Positions 11,801 through 22,034 of a DNA stretch of 64,000 nt are shown here, in pieces (positions within the stretch are counted from its first letter, which is position 1; the number at the start of each line of letters is the position of its first letter). The notes beneath the pieces were generated by a model that saw only the letters and a program-made list of their open reading frames with translations, was not told the origin of the DNA and ran no database searches. Origin of the DNA: Pegea sp. RAD2-039 (Eukaryota; Chordata; Thaliacea; Salpida; Salpidae); contig JAQGEQ010000071.1 of NCBI GenBank assembly GCA_034620365.1, positions 2,604,001 through 2,668,000 on the forward strand, given 5' to 3'. The position numbers were made by a program, and so were the translations under genes.

Positions 11801-14800
11801 CGGGGAAATTTTATTAAACTTCAGTTTACTTTGTTTCGCTGGAACAGAGATTTTAACCGGATCAGGGGAAGCCCCGGTCGGATCAATTGTAAGATTAGGG
11901 GTACTAGTAGCAAACTTCACATATCTACTTCTTCTTCTTTGATTGCCATCAAGATAGTTTGTTAGACTCCTCCTCCTTGTCAAATTCGTCGAGCTCTCTT
12001 GCGTCACTATGACGTCATCTTGTATATCGTCATAATTAGTGCCACTTAATGGGATTGGAGCTGAATTGTAACAACTAGAAACTTCGTGAACGCGACATAG
12101 CGAGCTGGTTCCCGCAGCACCACATTTACAAGTCTCCATGACAACACTGCTTCTTGAAATGCTGTCGCTTGCGTCATTATTCTCCGGTAAATACGGATTT
12201 TCGATGACGTCATTATCCTCCGCTTCAAATGGATGCCCAAAGTATAAACAATTATCACCTGAGCTTCGTGCGTCACTGCTGACGTCACTACCAACACCAG
12301 CTGATACTCTTGGTATTGTGTCATTACATCTGATGAAGTTGTCGTATATGGCAGAGCTGCCGACTTGGTCATAATCGTCACGCATGAATAAGTCCAGATG
12401 TTTTTGAATAACCATCTGCTTGTAATTACTGCTTACAACTGATATGTTGTGATTAGATGCTGATAAAGAGATCCTGTCTTCTGGTAAACAGCGCATAAAA
12501 CCTTTTTGATCACGTTTTGTTCGAACATCTCGATATAAAACGTCATCGCGCACTACTTCGTATGTTTCAACTCGAATTGTTGATGACAATTGGTTGATTT
12601 TATCATAATCTTCAAACTGATAAATGGAGCTGTTGATTGTAGAGTACCCAACAACATGACCAGAACTTGGAAAAGGAAACTTCTTTGTGTTCTTCGTCTT
12701 GCTCATATACAATTGAGATGTCGTGCATGACAGGAGAGTCTCTTCCATAAAACTATGATTCGAACCAACCTCAACATCTTGCCTCACTAATGGTCTCTTA
12801 TTGGTTAGTAAATTGAATTGATGCTTATGTAGATTTTTCGATCGATGTTCAGATGTTTCACTACAATCTCCATTAGGAAAGATCTTTGTTTCTTTCTCAA
12901 CATCATCTTTAATCTCTTCATAGTTACCAAAAGCGAGATTAGAACTTTCACGTCTCCTGATTGTCATCTGACCACTAACTGCAGGTTTCCCCATATCACC
13001 AGCTTCATGTCTCCCTGCTCTTGGTGGATACACTTCTTTGCAATCTCCTCTCAGCTTCCGACAGGAAGTGGAGGAGTAAAGTGGGGCTCTTGTGACCTCT
13101 CTCTTCGGACAAACAAAGACACCGTAATCGGAAGATAAAGTTCCATCTGAGAAAGTTCGTTTTACTTTTTCGCCCATTCGATCAAACTCAATCATGTGAA
13201 GTTTCAAATATTCATTTTTTTCTTCTGCAAATCTCGCATCAGCTAAATTGCTGACGTCATGCAGCGAGCGTTTTCGACTAATCTTCACATTTCGATGCTT
13301 ATCTTTCCCCCAACCTCTTAAGAACGGGCGCTCTTTTATCCACTTTTTCTTCAACTCTTCATTCATATCATCAATTTCATCTTTAGCTATTTCAATTTTT
13401 CGATCCATTCGGCTGATGAAGTCTTCTTTACTCGAATTCATGACGTCACTATCACACTCGTCTGTAGTGGCGCTGAGTGACTCGTTTAGCCTTCGACCCA
13501 TATTGCAGCGCTGAGTGCGGCCGATAGTAACTTTACCAGGATATATATTCGGCTTTTCTCTGCAGCATTTCTCTTTTTTTTTCATCACTTTTCTTAAATA
13601 GTATAAAAGAAGCCGAAAGCGTTTTCGAAGCGTCCGTTTCTTAAATGCTTCACTACTTTCAGAGCTGGCACCAAAACTTTCAACAGAAGCAACTTTGTCC
13701 TGTTCAATTTGCATATCTGGACACGCGTGAGTTTCGGCTTGTAGTTCGTTTGTTTTCTTTTCCGGTTCTGGTTCTTTTTCTGGGGGTTTCACTTCCGGTT
13801 TTGGCTTGCATTCTTGCACTGTACCCAAAATGACAGTTTTTCTGTAAAAATTTACTTTTTAGTTCATCTGATGGTTAATATTTATCTAATTTCTACTTAG
13901 TAGATCCATCTGGCTTTTTTAGTTGTCCTATTAGGACCACAAGGTCATCTATTTCAACAGTTTTGCCAATAGATGTGACCACATGCGACTTTTGAATTGT
14001 TGCAAATTTATCTCTTAAGAAAGTCTTTTTATTCTGTGAAATTTTTTGGAGTTATTACAACAAGAAATTAATTTTTAAACTAATATTAAATCTCCTAAAA
14101 TTGTAATTTTTTACTCGTTTAGCGACTCCTGAATAAGAACAATATGAATATTTCTTTTCTGGCTTCTTAGTTACTTCACTGGCATTTGATACTTTTGATG
14201 TTGATTGTTTATCTAGAAGGTCCGTTGCATTTTCTGTTTAATAAAATCTAAACATTTAGAAAGAAACTAACTGGTTAGTTAATTGTTAATTAATTGTATT
14301 AATAATGGTATAATTAAAGTTAATTTTTCAAACAAAACTATAGATAAAAGATTGATGATTACTTGTAATATCAACAACACTTGTATTTGTAGCTTTATCG
14401 TTGATATTTTTTTCTTCTTTAGAAAATGGTTTAGTAGCAAGTGACTGAACGCTTTTTGTTCTAAAATGTATCCGCGGAAACTTCATTTTTTTCTTTATTT
14501 CTTTTTTTTGGACTTCTTTTTTTACAGAATCTAAAGCAGTATCTGATGCTTGAAGAATGCAGCGTTTATCTAATGGTACTTTTAACCCTTTTAAGACATG
14601 CTTTTCCATTGGTTTTGGCCTTTAAACATTAACAAGCATTGAAATTTAATTACTCTAACTGATGTCGTCACAAACTCACCGATAATGGCCGTCAACAAAC
14701 TTTTGTTTTAACTTGCGAACTCTTTTCTTTTTTCCTTCAATTACAATTTCCATTTCGTCTTCATCTAACAATCCTGCATTTAGTGAAGAGCATTGTGCCA

Positions 14801-15101
14801 AACTGTATTCAGAGTCACTTTCTTTCTTGCCTGGATTCGAACTCAAATCCAACGGAGGTACAAGCAGTTCGTACATATCCGGGTTTGTTTTTGAATTGCA
14901 ATTTTTATTTGGCGTACTTGAATTGAGCATAAATTTCGCATAACCTTTCTCATGCTGACAACCATGAAGTCCGCTAGAAGGAGCAGGTCTCTTGATTTTT
15001 TTCTTTTTACGTTTATACTTCGGTCGAGTTTGGGGACAATAATAAGAAGAAGAACTGGAATCATAGATGATTTTACTTGGCTTTTTTGACTTTTTTACCA
15101 T
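5880..15101 (-). CDS. Giant low-complexity protein with a C-terminal transmembrane tail, unrecognised
   Basis: I do not recognise a family. Eleven exons splice in phase: 14680-15101, 14363-14619, 14115-14233, 13897-14033, 9147-13841, 7849-9032, 7242-7760, 7047-7192, 6234-6996, 6124-6181 and 5880-6024, giving about 2,814 residues. The fourth exon would stop at TAG 13893-13895, but a GTAGAA donor just before it joins the 4.7-kb exon in phase. The N terminus is Lys/Ser-rich. Around residues 1267-1435 is the most globular-looking part (helical, several Cys, including CGHCDRR). Around 1595-1646 are octapeptides SLASRSNE. The rest is rich in Ser, Asp, Lys and short (D/N/S)DV(I/T/S) motifs. The last exon encodes a basic stretch then SISVFLFVVFLLFF near the end, as in tail-anchored proteins. 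The weakest junction is 7849/7760 (GTTTAAG donor, TTTCAAG acceptor); without it the product ends near 7733. Start is the ATG at 15101. Confidence 0.65.
9837..9930 (-). repeat. 24-bp coding repeat encoding SLASRSNE
   Basis: A 24-bp unit beginning GATCTTGATGCTAGG on the plus strand repeats almost perfectly from 9837, 9861, 9885 and 9909. On the minus strand it encodes SLASRSNE in the giant gene. Flanking degenerate units (SLGRRSNK, NLQTRSDE, NLRERSKK) extend the protein repeat. The unit is a multiple of three, so copy-number change would keep the frame. Confidence 0.9.
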
Positions 15102-15179
15102 TTTCGTTTCTTGTGTGTCTTAATATCATTTTTTAATAAAATTATTGATTATACTTATAAATAAAAATCAAAGTTATTA

Positions 15180-15187
15180 TGACGTCA
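15180..15187. promoter_or_regulatory. CRE-like palindrome TGACGTCA upstream of the giant gene
   Basis: A perfect TGACGTCA, the consensus cAMP-response element bound by CREB/ATF bZIP factors, lies 79 bp upstream of the ATG at 15101. The same octamer occurs twelve more times inside this gene. Regulatory use is inferred from position only. Confidence 0.45.
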
Positions 15188-16367
15188 CTTTGCTTCTCAT
15201 TATGAGGTTACTGATCATATAAAAATTGCTCAGATATAATAAACTTTCCTGAATGAATGAATACACTAATTAATTGAAATTGATCTAAAAATCCTTTTAA
15301 GAAAAATCTTTAACACAGATAGAATAGATAATTTTGAATAGATACTCTTTTTAATTAATTCTTTTACAAAACCAATTTGATGAACTACTTGGTGTAAATC
15401 ATGAATATAGTATATAATTTAATAATTCCTTTTTATCCAAACTTTGTAGTTCGAAGCACTAACTCACAGAAATTTGATAACTATTCTTTTAGGCTGTCTA
15501 TGAATGGGCATTGACTATAAGGCAGATAACATTTTCCACCTTTTAGATAAGCTGTTTGATAGTATGGCCCAGTGACCTAGGACAGTGACAACCAGGTCAA
15601 CAAATTGTGTTTTCTTTCTAGATTCACTCATATGGTTTTGTTTTCTCCAGAAGCATCCACAGTGCTGTGTTTATTTATTTATATCTATAATTATCAACTT
15701 ATTTTGCATTTTATTGTAATCTTAACCTTATTTTATCTTGCGTAAATTTGCTTTTTTCTATTTTTCTACAATACTTACACTAATAGTGGTATTTGTGACT
15801 TTTATTATTTCTCTACAGTTATATCGTTCTCTACTCACTATAAGAGCTGTATAATTTATTATTTGCATTTAGGCATTAGATAAATTAATCATTTCCACCC
15901 TTCTTAGATTGTGGTGAAATAGCTATAGTATAGTAGTGGTAGTATACTGCATCATCGACAACGAAGATGAAGCTCGAACAAACCACTTAATACACAACAC
16001 TAATGACAAACGCTTTTAATGGACTGTTAGATAACAACTTTTAGAGGTTCAATAAGAATTTTCTGAATAAAAAAGTATTTGAAGCGAGTAAAGTACGATT
16101 TCAAAGAGCTTAATTATGCTTGTAAATTACATTTCCTAATATGAACAAAACAGATTCAAATAAAAAGTCTAATTTAACAAGATACTAAATATTTTTTTAT
16201 TTCTTTTATGGAGTCAACCGAATTAGGACTGATTTTTCTGAGGAAAAATATTTCTGAATAATTTGAAAATGATTTATAGGACTATAAAATTACATTTTTA
16301 GTACAAATTTACGATTTAAGATTTACAGAGACTCGCTAATTTACAATACTCAAAACTAATACTGCTG
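15188..16367. other. Intergenic, nothing firm
   Basis: No gene is supported. About 15920-15985 has a vaguely tRNA-like stretch (TAGTGGTAGT then GCTCGAAC) that does not fold into a cloverleaf I can defend. About 15480-15620 is somewhat less AT-rich but not open in any frame. Confidence 0.4.
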
Positions 16368-19300
16368 TCACTTAGAAAGATAAAGCCCATGAATATCTGG
16401 TGGAATATTTGCGTCAAAGTATATTCTTGCAGTTTCACAAAAAGTTTTGGCATCCAGCATTAAAAGAAACGGCTTTCCCTTAGCATTTGATACAGAAGAC
16501 ATAAGAATACCTGTAAATAAATTGTTATTTTAAAAGCAAAAACATTTTTTATAACAATTTAATAACCTAACATAAAATCAGAAGTTCAATAGTTTATTTT
16601 CAAATCTTCAAACATTTTCAAGCCTTATTAATTTCTAATTTACTAGAAATGTTTTAAATTATTTCTAAGATAATAGTAATTTTGACAATTACAAAGATTT
16701 GATAAATTTAGTTGTTATTAAATGACAACATCTCTAGGACTTAAATCGATTTCACCATTTTAGTACATCCGTTTAGATTGAATTTTATTACCACCTTATT
16801 TGACGATTATTATTCACTTAAAATCTTATTTTCTAAGCTAGTTTCATCGAGATGAATGTGGAACACGAAGTTAAGCTGTTGGTGGAAGAAATTAAACGCC
16901 TTGGTACTAAAAGTGAGTTTTATTGAAATGAATTGTTTGTTTATATTTTCTCTAATTTAGTTTTAGTATTTTGTCTATCCATTATGTAAGGTTTTTCATT
17001 TTGCCCACTCTAAACAATCTTGCTTAATTTTTATCTTTATTTTTTGTATAAGCCTCATGTACTAGAGATGAAAATGAATTAATTATATATATAAAGTTTT
17101 TACTTAATATCTCATCAAATATTTAACATTTATGCATTTAATTTGAATATAAATATATTAAATATTGAAATTGTATATAAAAGCTATAATAATAAATTTA
17201 TATGTAATAAAATCACAACAATTTACTTTAACTTGATGTAAATTAATTGTATTTATATTATATATGTTTATAAATATAAATCTGATTATACTTCTATGAT
17301 TTTAAAATATATTTTTGTAAAATATTTTGGAATTCTTAATTGATTTAAAAGATTTAAATTTTAGTGGTTTTATATAAAATAAAACTTTGAAAAATTAATT
17401 TTGATTAGCTTGGCTCTTTTTAGAAATGTCTCTACATTGTCTGATGTCTTGTTAACACAAATAGTTAATTTAAACTACAAATTTTTAAACTTTTTCAGAT
17501 GATCAAGATGAATATGTGGTTAAGTTTGGTGTTCTCTTCAGTGATGACCGATGTGCTAATTTGTTTGAAGCTTTAGTTGGAACATTAAAAGCAGCAAAGC
17601 GCAAGAAAATCATCAATTTTCCTGGACAGATACTTCTACAAGGACCTCATGATAACGTTGATGTCGTTTTGTTTGCAGGAAATTAATACATTTGTAGTCT
17701 TATGTAGCAGTTTATAGTATTATCAATAATTTATAATCATAATAACAACTCAGCAATATTTTTTAACATTCAAACTGTCATTCCATTTTTACAAGTGACT
17801 TTTTGTTTACAGCTCTGTAAATATAATTAAAAAAATTTCTATTTTTGCTTATAGATATGATTTTTTTAATTTTTCTTTAATATGGAAAAGTTTTCTTTTG
17901 CTGTGAGTGGTTGTCAAATAAATGGGGTTCATATAAATTCCATATTTCTCATTCATTCAATTATGATTCTATTTTTATTAAACTTTCTGCACCAATCATT
18001 TTGGAAACATTTTCTGAAATTACTTCTTATTTGAATAATTAGCTGAATATTTGACATAATCAATAAAACGATCACAAACAAACCCTGGTCTTCGTTTTTT
18101 CCGCCTGGTTCTGGTACAAAAACAGGCTGTGATGCCCAGCAGCTTTCTTCTTGCCAGCTTTTAATAATTTTTCGATCTTTTATTGAAACTTTCACAAGCT
18201 AAAAGTATTGCAGTTTAACTCAAATCAATTCGTCTTCACTTACCTTTTCTCCTGGGGGTAACATGTCGCCTCCTGGTGAATAGAAATAGTTGTAGAAAGA
18301 CCCTCTTTTGAGTTCATTGATCACTGGGAAGTCAGTTCCGTGGACGATTGTTTCAACCGAACATAAGACAGTCTGATTTTTTTGAAGCACGGCTGTGCAG
18401 CTAGAGTTTGGTAAAGTTATCAAATTATCACCAACTTTAGCGTTCTGCAAATGACAAATTATATTTTTAAGATTGATTTCTATGTAAGTGTTTTTGAGTT
18501 TAAATTATTGTCTTATAATTGAGTTTTGTTTATAAAGGACTGCTTCAAAATTGAAATGCGGAGAAAAATTTTATTTTTGGCTTTTTTTTAATAAAACGTC
18601 ATTAGTTTTAAGGAAACTAGATTTGAAAATATATTTTAATGCAATAAATCAATTTGATGAAAAAGCTTTGACAAAATACTCAGTTAGATGGTAGATGTGT
18701 TTTTAGAACTTCAATTAGATTTAAAATAAGTTAAGAGCAGAAATTTGGATGTTTAGTTGATAAACCCAAACGTCAAAACTAAAATCTTTTCTAATATCAT
18801 AAAATATAATCGGTATAAGTGCTTACATAAAAGTTTTTAAAAACTTAAAGTTAATAATTAGAATGCTGTTTATTAAATTGTGATTTTATAAATGTCACAA
18901 AATGTAATTCTAAATCAACAATCAAATTGTACTTACATCTGGTATGGATAAAGGTAAGACCATACGAATAATTCTTGGTCTGCTTTTGCTATACTTAGCA
19001 GCAAAAGCTGAGGGATCTAATTCTAAATCTTTGATGAAGTATTTGCGATGAAATATCGGTTCATTATAGCAACAAACATCTAAAACTAAATTATTGCCCT
19101 CTTCATAAGCATTTAAATGATGCCAGATGTAAAGAGCTTCACAGCAGTAAGTCACATCATGAGTTTTGTTTGGTTGTTTTGGAACTAACAAAATTTTTGT
19201 CTGCTCAAAAAGTTGTAATTATTAGTTGAAGAATTTGATTATAAATGGCATGAATAGGTAAAAGCATTTCAATTTAAATTACATTTAATGATCAATCTTA

Positions 19301-21244
19301 CTCAATTTCACTAACTTTGATTTTAATGAAAAGACAATAAATAGTAAATTGAATAAGTCTGTGACAATATACTTAAATAAAATTAAACTTACTTGTTGGT
19401 TTGGAATTTCTACCATGCAATCAATGCAAGTCTTTCCTACCATATGAGCAGTTGCAAGTGAAGCAATGTTTAGCTTAAGTGGCATTTCAATAAAAACAGC
19501 AAAGTTCTTAGAGATAGAGAAGCTATGATGATAAGAAGGGTTTAATCGAGAAGATGCATAAATACTATTGATGACTTTTCCTTCACTAATCACTTGCTGT
19601 GAAGTCAAATCTTAAACAGAAAAAATCTGTCTATAATCGATATATGAATAATTGATGCATTCTTCATTCATTAAGATATATAAAGAATCTTTTGACGATA
19701 ACAGAATTAGTAATAAAATTAAAAAGAAAATCTTTGAATTTTTTTAAGAACCTTCACTTAAATCAGCCTTAGCTCCTGGAAATTTAATCAAATGGTATTT
19801 AGTATATCCATGATCAAAAATACAGCTGCTAAATATATAGACAATATCCTCTGCTGCCTCTTGAAGAGGATGAGAACACATCACGTGTACTGGTAGATTT
19901 TTAGAAATGTCAAACTACAAAGATAAAATAGATTAAATTTAGGCTTTTGTTAAAATAAGATGAGTTATTTAAAAATCTTCAGCTAATTTTCATAAAGCAT
20001 TAGTTATAATGACAATGTTTACACCATACAAAATATTAAAAGTACTTTTTTAAGATGCAAAACTTTAAGCACATTCAGAAAATTATTATATTTAAGACTT
20101 TAAGTCTATGATTTGCAAACTTTAAAAAATATTTAAAAGTTAAAACTTAATTTGAGGTTTTTTTTTGACAAAGGCTCACGGTTTTAATTGTTTTTAAAGA
20201 TTCGGCGTCAACTTGAGCGATCAAATTGCTTTCAGTTATTGCAAAAACAAACTTCCCAATTGGCATGAAGTTTACCAAACAATTATCAGTTAAATCAGGA
20301 ACAGAGATTTTTTTCATTATTCTGTAAGTTTATTTCACATTTATGACTAATATAAACTTATTAGTTAAAACATTTTCTATAGCTTATATATTCTATAACA
20401 ATTTGCCTTATTATCAAAACAAAAAATTATTAAAGTCAGTAACAATATATATTTTGGTAAAGAAAATTCTTACTTTTGAAATCCTTCATAGACTGCAGAA
20501 GTTCCAAATTCTGAAATTACTAATTTTCCAGCTTTTATATTCTTTCTTCGGCTTTCGCCATCAATAAACTTACTGATATAACTAACTTTCCCGTCTTCAA
20601 TCAAAAATCTAACAAAGTTTTCAATTTTAAAAATCAACGAATTATTATTTTAATTTTAAGCTAACTATCTATTTACTTGCGAGCCAAAGCCATTCCATCA
20701 AACCAATGATTTACTGTTTGTTTTTTGAAGTGAATCATACCCGGGCCATTTCTGTACCACGAACCTTTTACCCATAGTGGTACAGTTCCTTAAAATTGTT
20801 TAATAATTATTTACTATCAGTAATAAAAAGCTTTGAAAGCTGCAAAGTATACTTGCCGAAACTATTATCAAAAAATTATCAAAATCAACAAATTGTGTTT
20901 TGAACTCTCTACCCACACATTTATTTACAATAATATATTTTTTTTTGTATTTTAGCAAAGTTAAAAATATTTGATGTAATTATTAGAATTCAATTCTCAC
21001 ACATTATTAAAAAATTTTATTATTTAAGATACAAAAAAGATAAATTTGGTTAATTTACAGAATGCGTTGTTATAAATCTGCAAAATTGTAGCCACTTGAT
21101 AAGTTCGACAAAAACATTATTTTTAGTGCTACGAATTGTTAAATACAAACCTTCAATTTCACCAAAAACTTCCTCAGGATATTCAACATTCAATGAAGCC
21201 TCCAAAGTTGTTAAATGAGGAAATTTTGTTATAGGAAAATCCAT
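16368..21244 (-). CDS. Carotenoid cleavage oxygenase (BCO/RPE65 family)
   Basis: A complete gene for an iron(II) enzyme that cleaves carotenoids or processes retinoids or apocarotenoids. Exons are 21151-21244, 20677-20788, 20474-20608, 20180-20321, 19752-19914, 19393-19610, 18937-19200, 18244-18444, 18084-18198 and 16368-16510, giving 528 residues, the usual family length. Family motifs are EIEGTVPLWVKGSWYRNGPG, HWFDGMALA, VMCSHPL, PSYHHSFSIS, YIWHHLNAYEE, MVLPL, PVFVPEPGGKNEDQG and the final IHGLYLSK. The four iron-binding histidines correspond to H176, H244, H316 and H522. Of the three second-shell glutamates known from RPE65, one is kept (E144), one is Asp (D414) and one is Gln (Q467, in SQPVFV). 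There is no signal peptide, as expected for the family. The last intron (16511-18083) contains ABRACL on the other strand. Which animal paralogue (BCO1, BCO2, RPE65) cannot be told by eye. Confidence 0.93.
16852..17686 (+). CDS. ABRACL: ABRACL / Costars family protein
   Basis: A small cytosolic protein of the Costars family, linked in other organisms to actin dynamics and cell motility. Two exons, 16852-16912 and 17499-17686, joined in phase 1, give 82 residues, matching the usual length of about 81. The N terminus MNVEHEVKLLVEEIKRLG and the core KFGVLFSDDRCANLFEALVG, with TLKAAKRKKI and ILLQGPHDNVDVVL, are diagnostic and nearly unchanged from vertebrates. The gene lies wholly within the last intron of the carotenoid oxygenase gene, in antiparallel orientation. 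A pyrimidine-rich TTTTCTAAG ends 15 bp before the ATG and could serve as a 5' UTR or leader acceptor; that is unproven. Confidence 0.97.
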
Positions 21245-21410
21245 AATAAACAAATAATTACTCCTAACAATTAGTAATCCTGATAATTAACTTTTGTTTG
21301 AAATTTAATATTTCTTTTAAAATCATCAAACCTAACTTTCAACTGAATTAATTTCCATCTGTCGCTTACAGAATCAACTTAGAAAAGTTATTTTAAATAA
21401 ACTGATATAT

Positions 21411-21476
21411 GAGAAGTAAACAAATGAGAAGTAAACAAATAAGAAGTAAACAAATAAGAAGTAAACAAATAAGAAG
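21411..21476. repeat. 15-bp minisatellite, about 4.4 units
   Basis: The unit (G/A)AGAAGTAAACAAAT repeats four times plus a partial copy, 167 bp upstream of the carotenoid oxygenase start codon. Units differ only at the first base. Confidence 0.9.
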
Positions 21477-22034
21477 TTTTTTTTTCTGACAAGCTCTTCA
21501 TTTTAAATACTACTTTAGTGTGCTTCTACTTATAGTTGAGTAAAAAACCACTATGTATGAAAATTTTGACAGTTAAATCTATAGAAACAAATCCGGTTAA
21601 ATCTGTATTGATTGATGCTCAGAAGAAACCATTACTTTAATGTCAATTATTAAGAAACGTTTTTTTTTACTAGTAGGACTTTATTTAGAAGACAAATTTT
21701 TTGTAATTTCTGTAATGAGTTTTACAAATTGCTTGTAATTACAAAATAACAAGAAAGCTTTTATACTATGGTTTTAATGATTTAATCTTATTGCAACATA
21801 TTTCAGGGTAGTCTTAATCAGGTGTTAACCTATTATTAATCTAAAAAATGATTTTAAAAACTCATGTGATTACTTATAAGTTGCTTCTAGCTTTATTGTT
21901 TTGCTACTCAACAAGTTCGATATAAATCTAATTATTTGAGAAAATATTGATAAAGTTAAAGTGTTTTTGCAAAAAAAAAGGTAATAAAACTAAACAAATT
22001 TTCAATGATTTGACTGAAAAATTGAAATTAAAAC

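Noticed and set aside
10633-13833. Numerous plus-strand open frames inside the 4.7-kb exon
   Set aside because: Shadows of the large minus-strand exon; none has codon patterns or motifs of its own.
14676-15101. The small Lys-rich gene 13893-15101 as a separate four-exon gene
   Set aside because: It reads cleanly to a TAG at 13893, but a GTAGAA donor immediately before the stop and a TTTTACAG acceptor at 13842 join it in phase to the large exon, which otherwise lacks any ATG start.
15915-15990. tRNA-like or SINE-like segment (TAGTGGTAGT ... GCTCGAAC)
   Set aside because: No acceptor stem pairing or proper T arm could be drawn, and no second copy was seen in the window.
21411-21476. CRISPR-like direct repeats
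   Set aside because: Units are contiguous 15-mers without spacers, in a eukaryotic context: a minisatellite.
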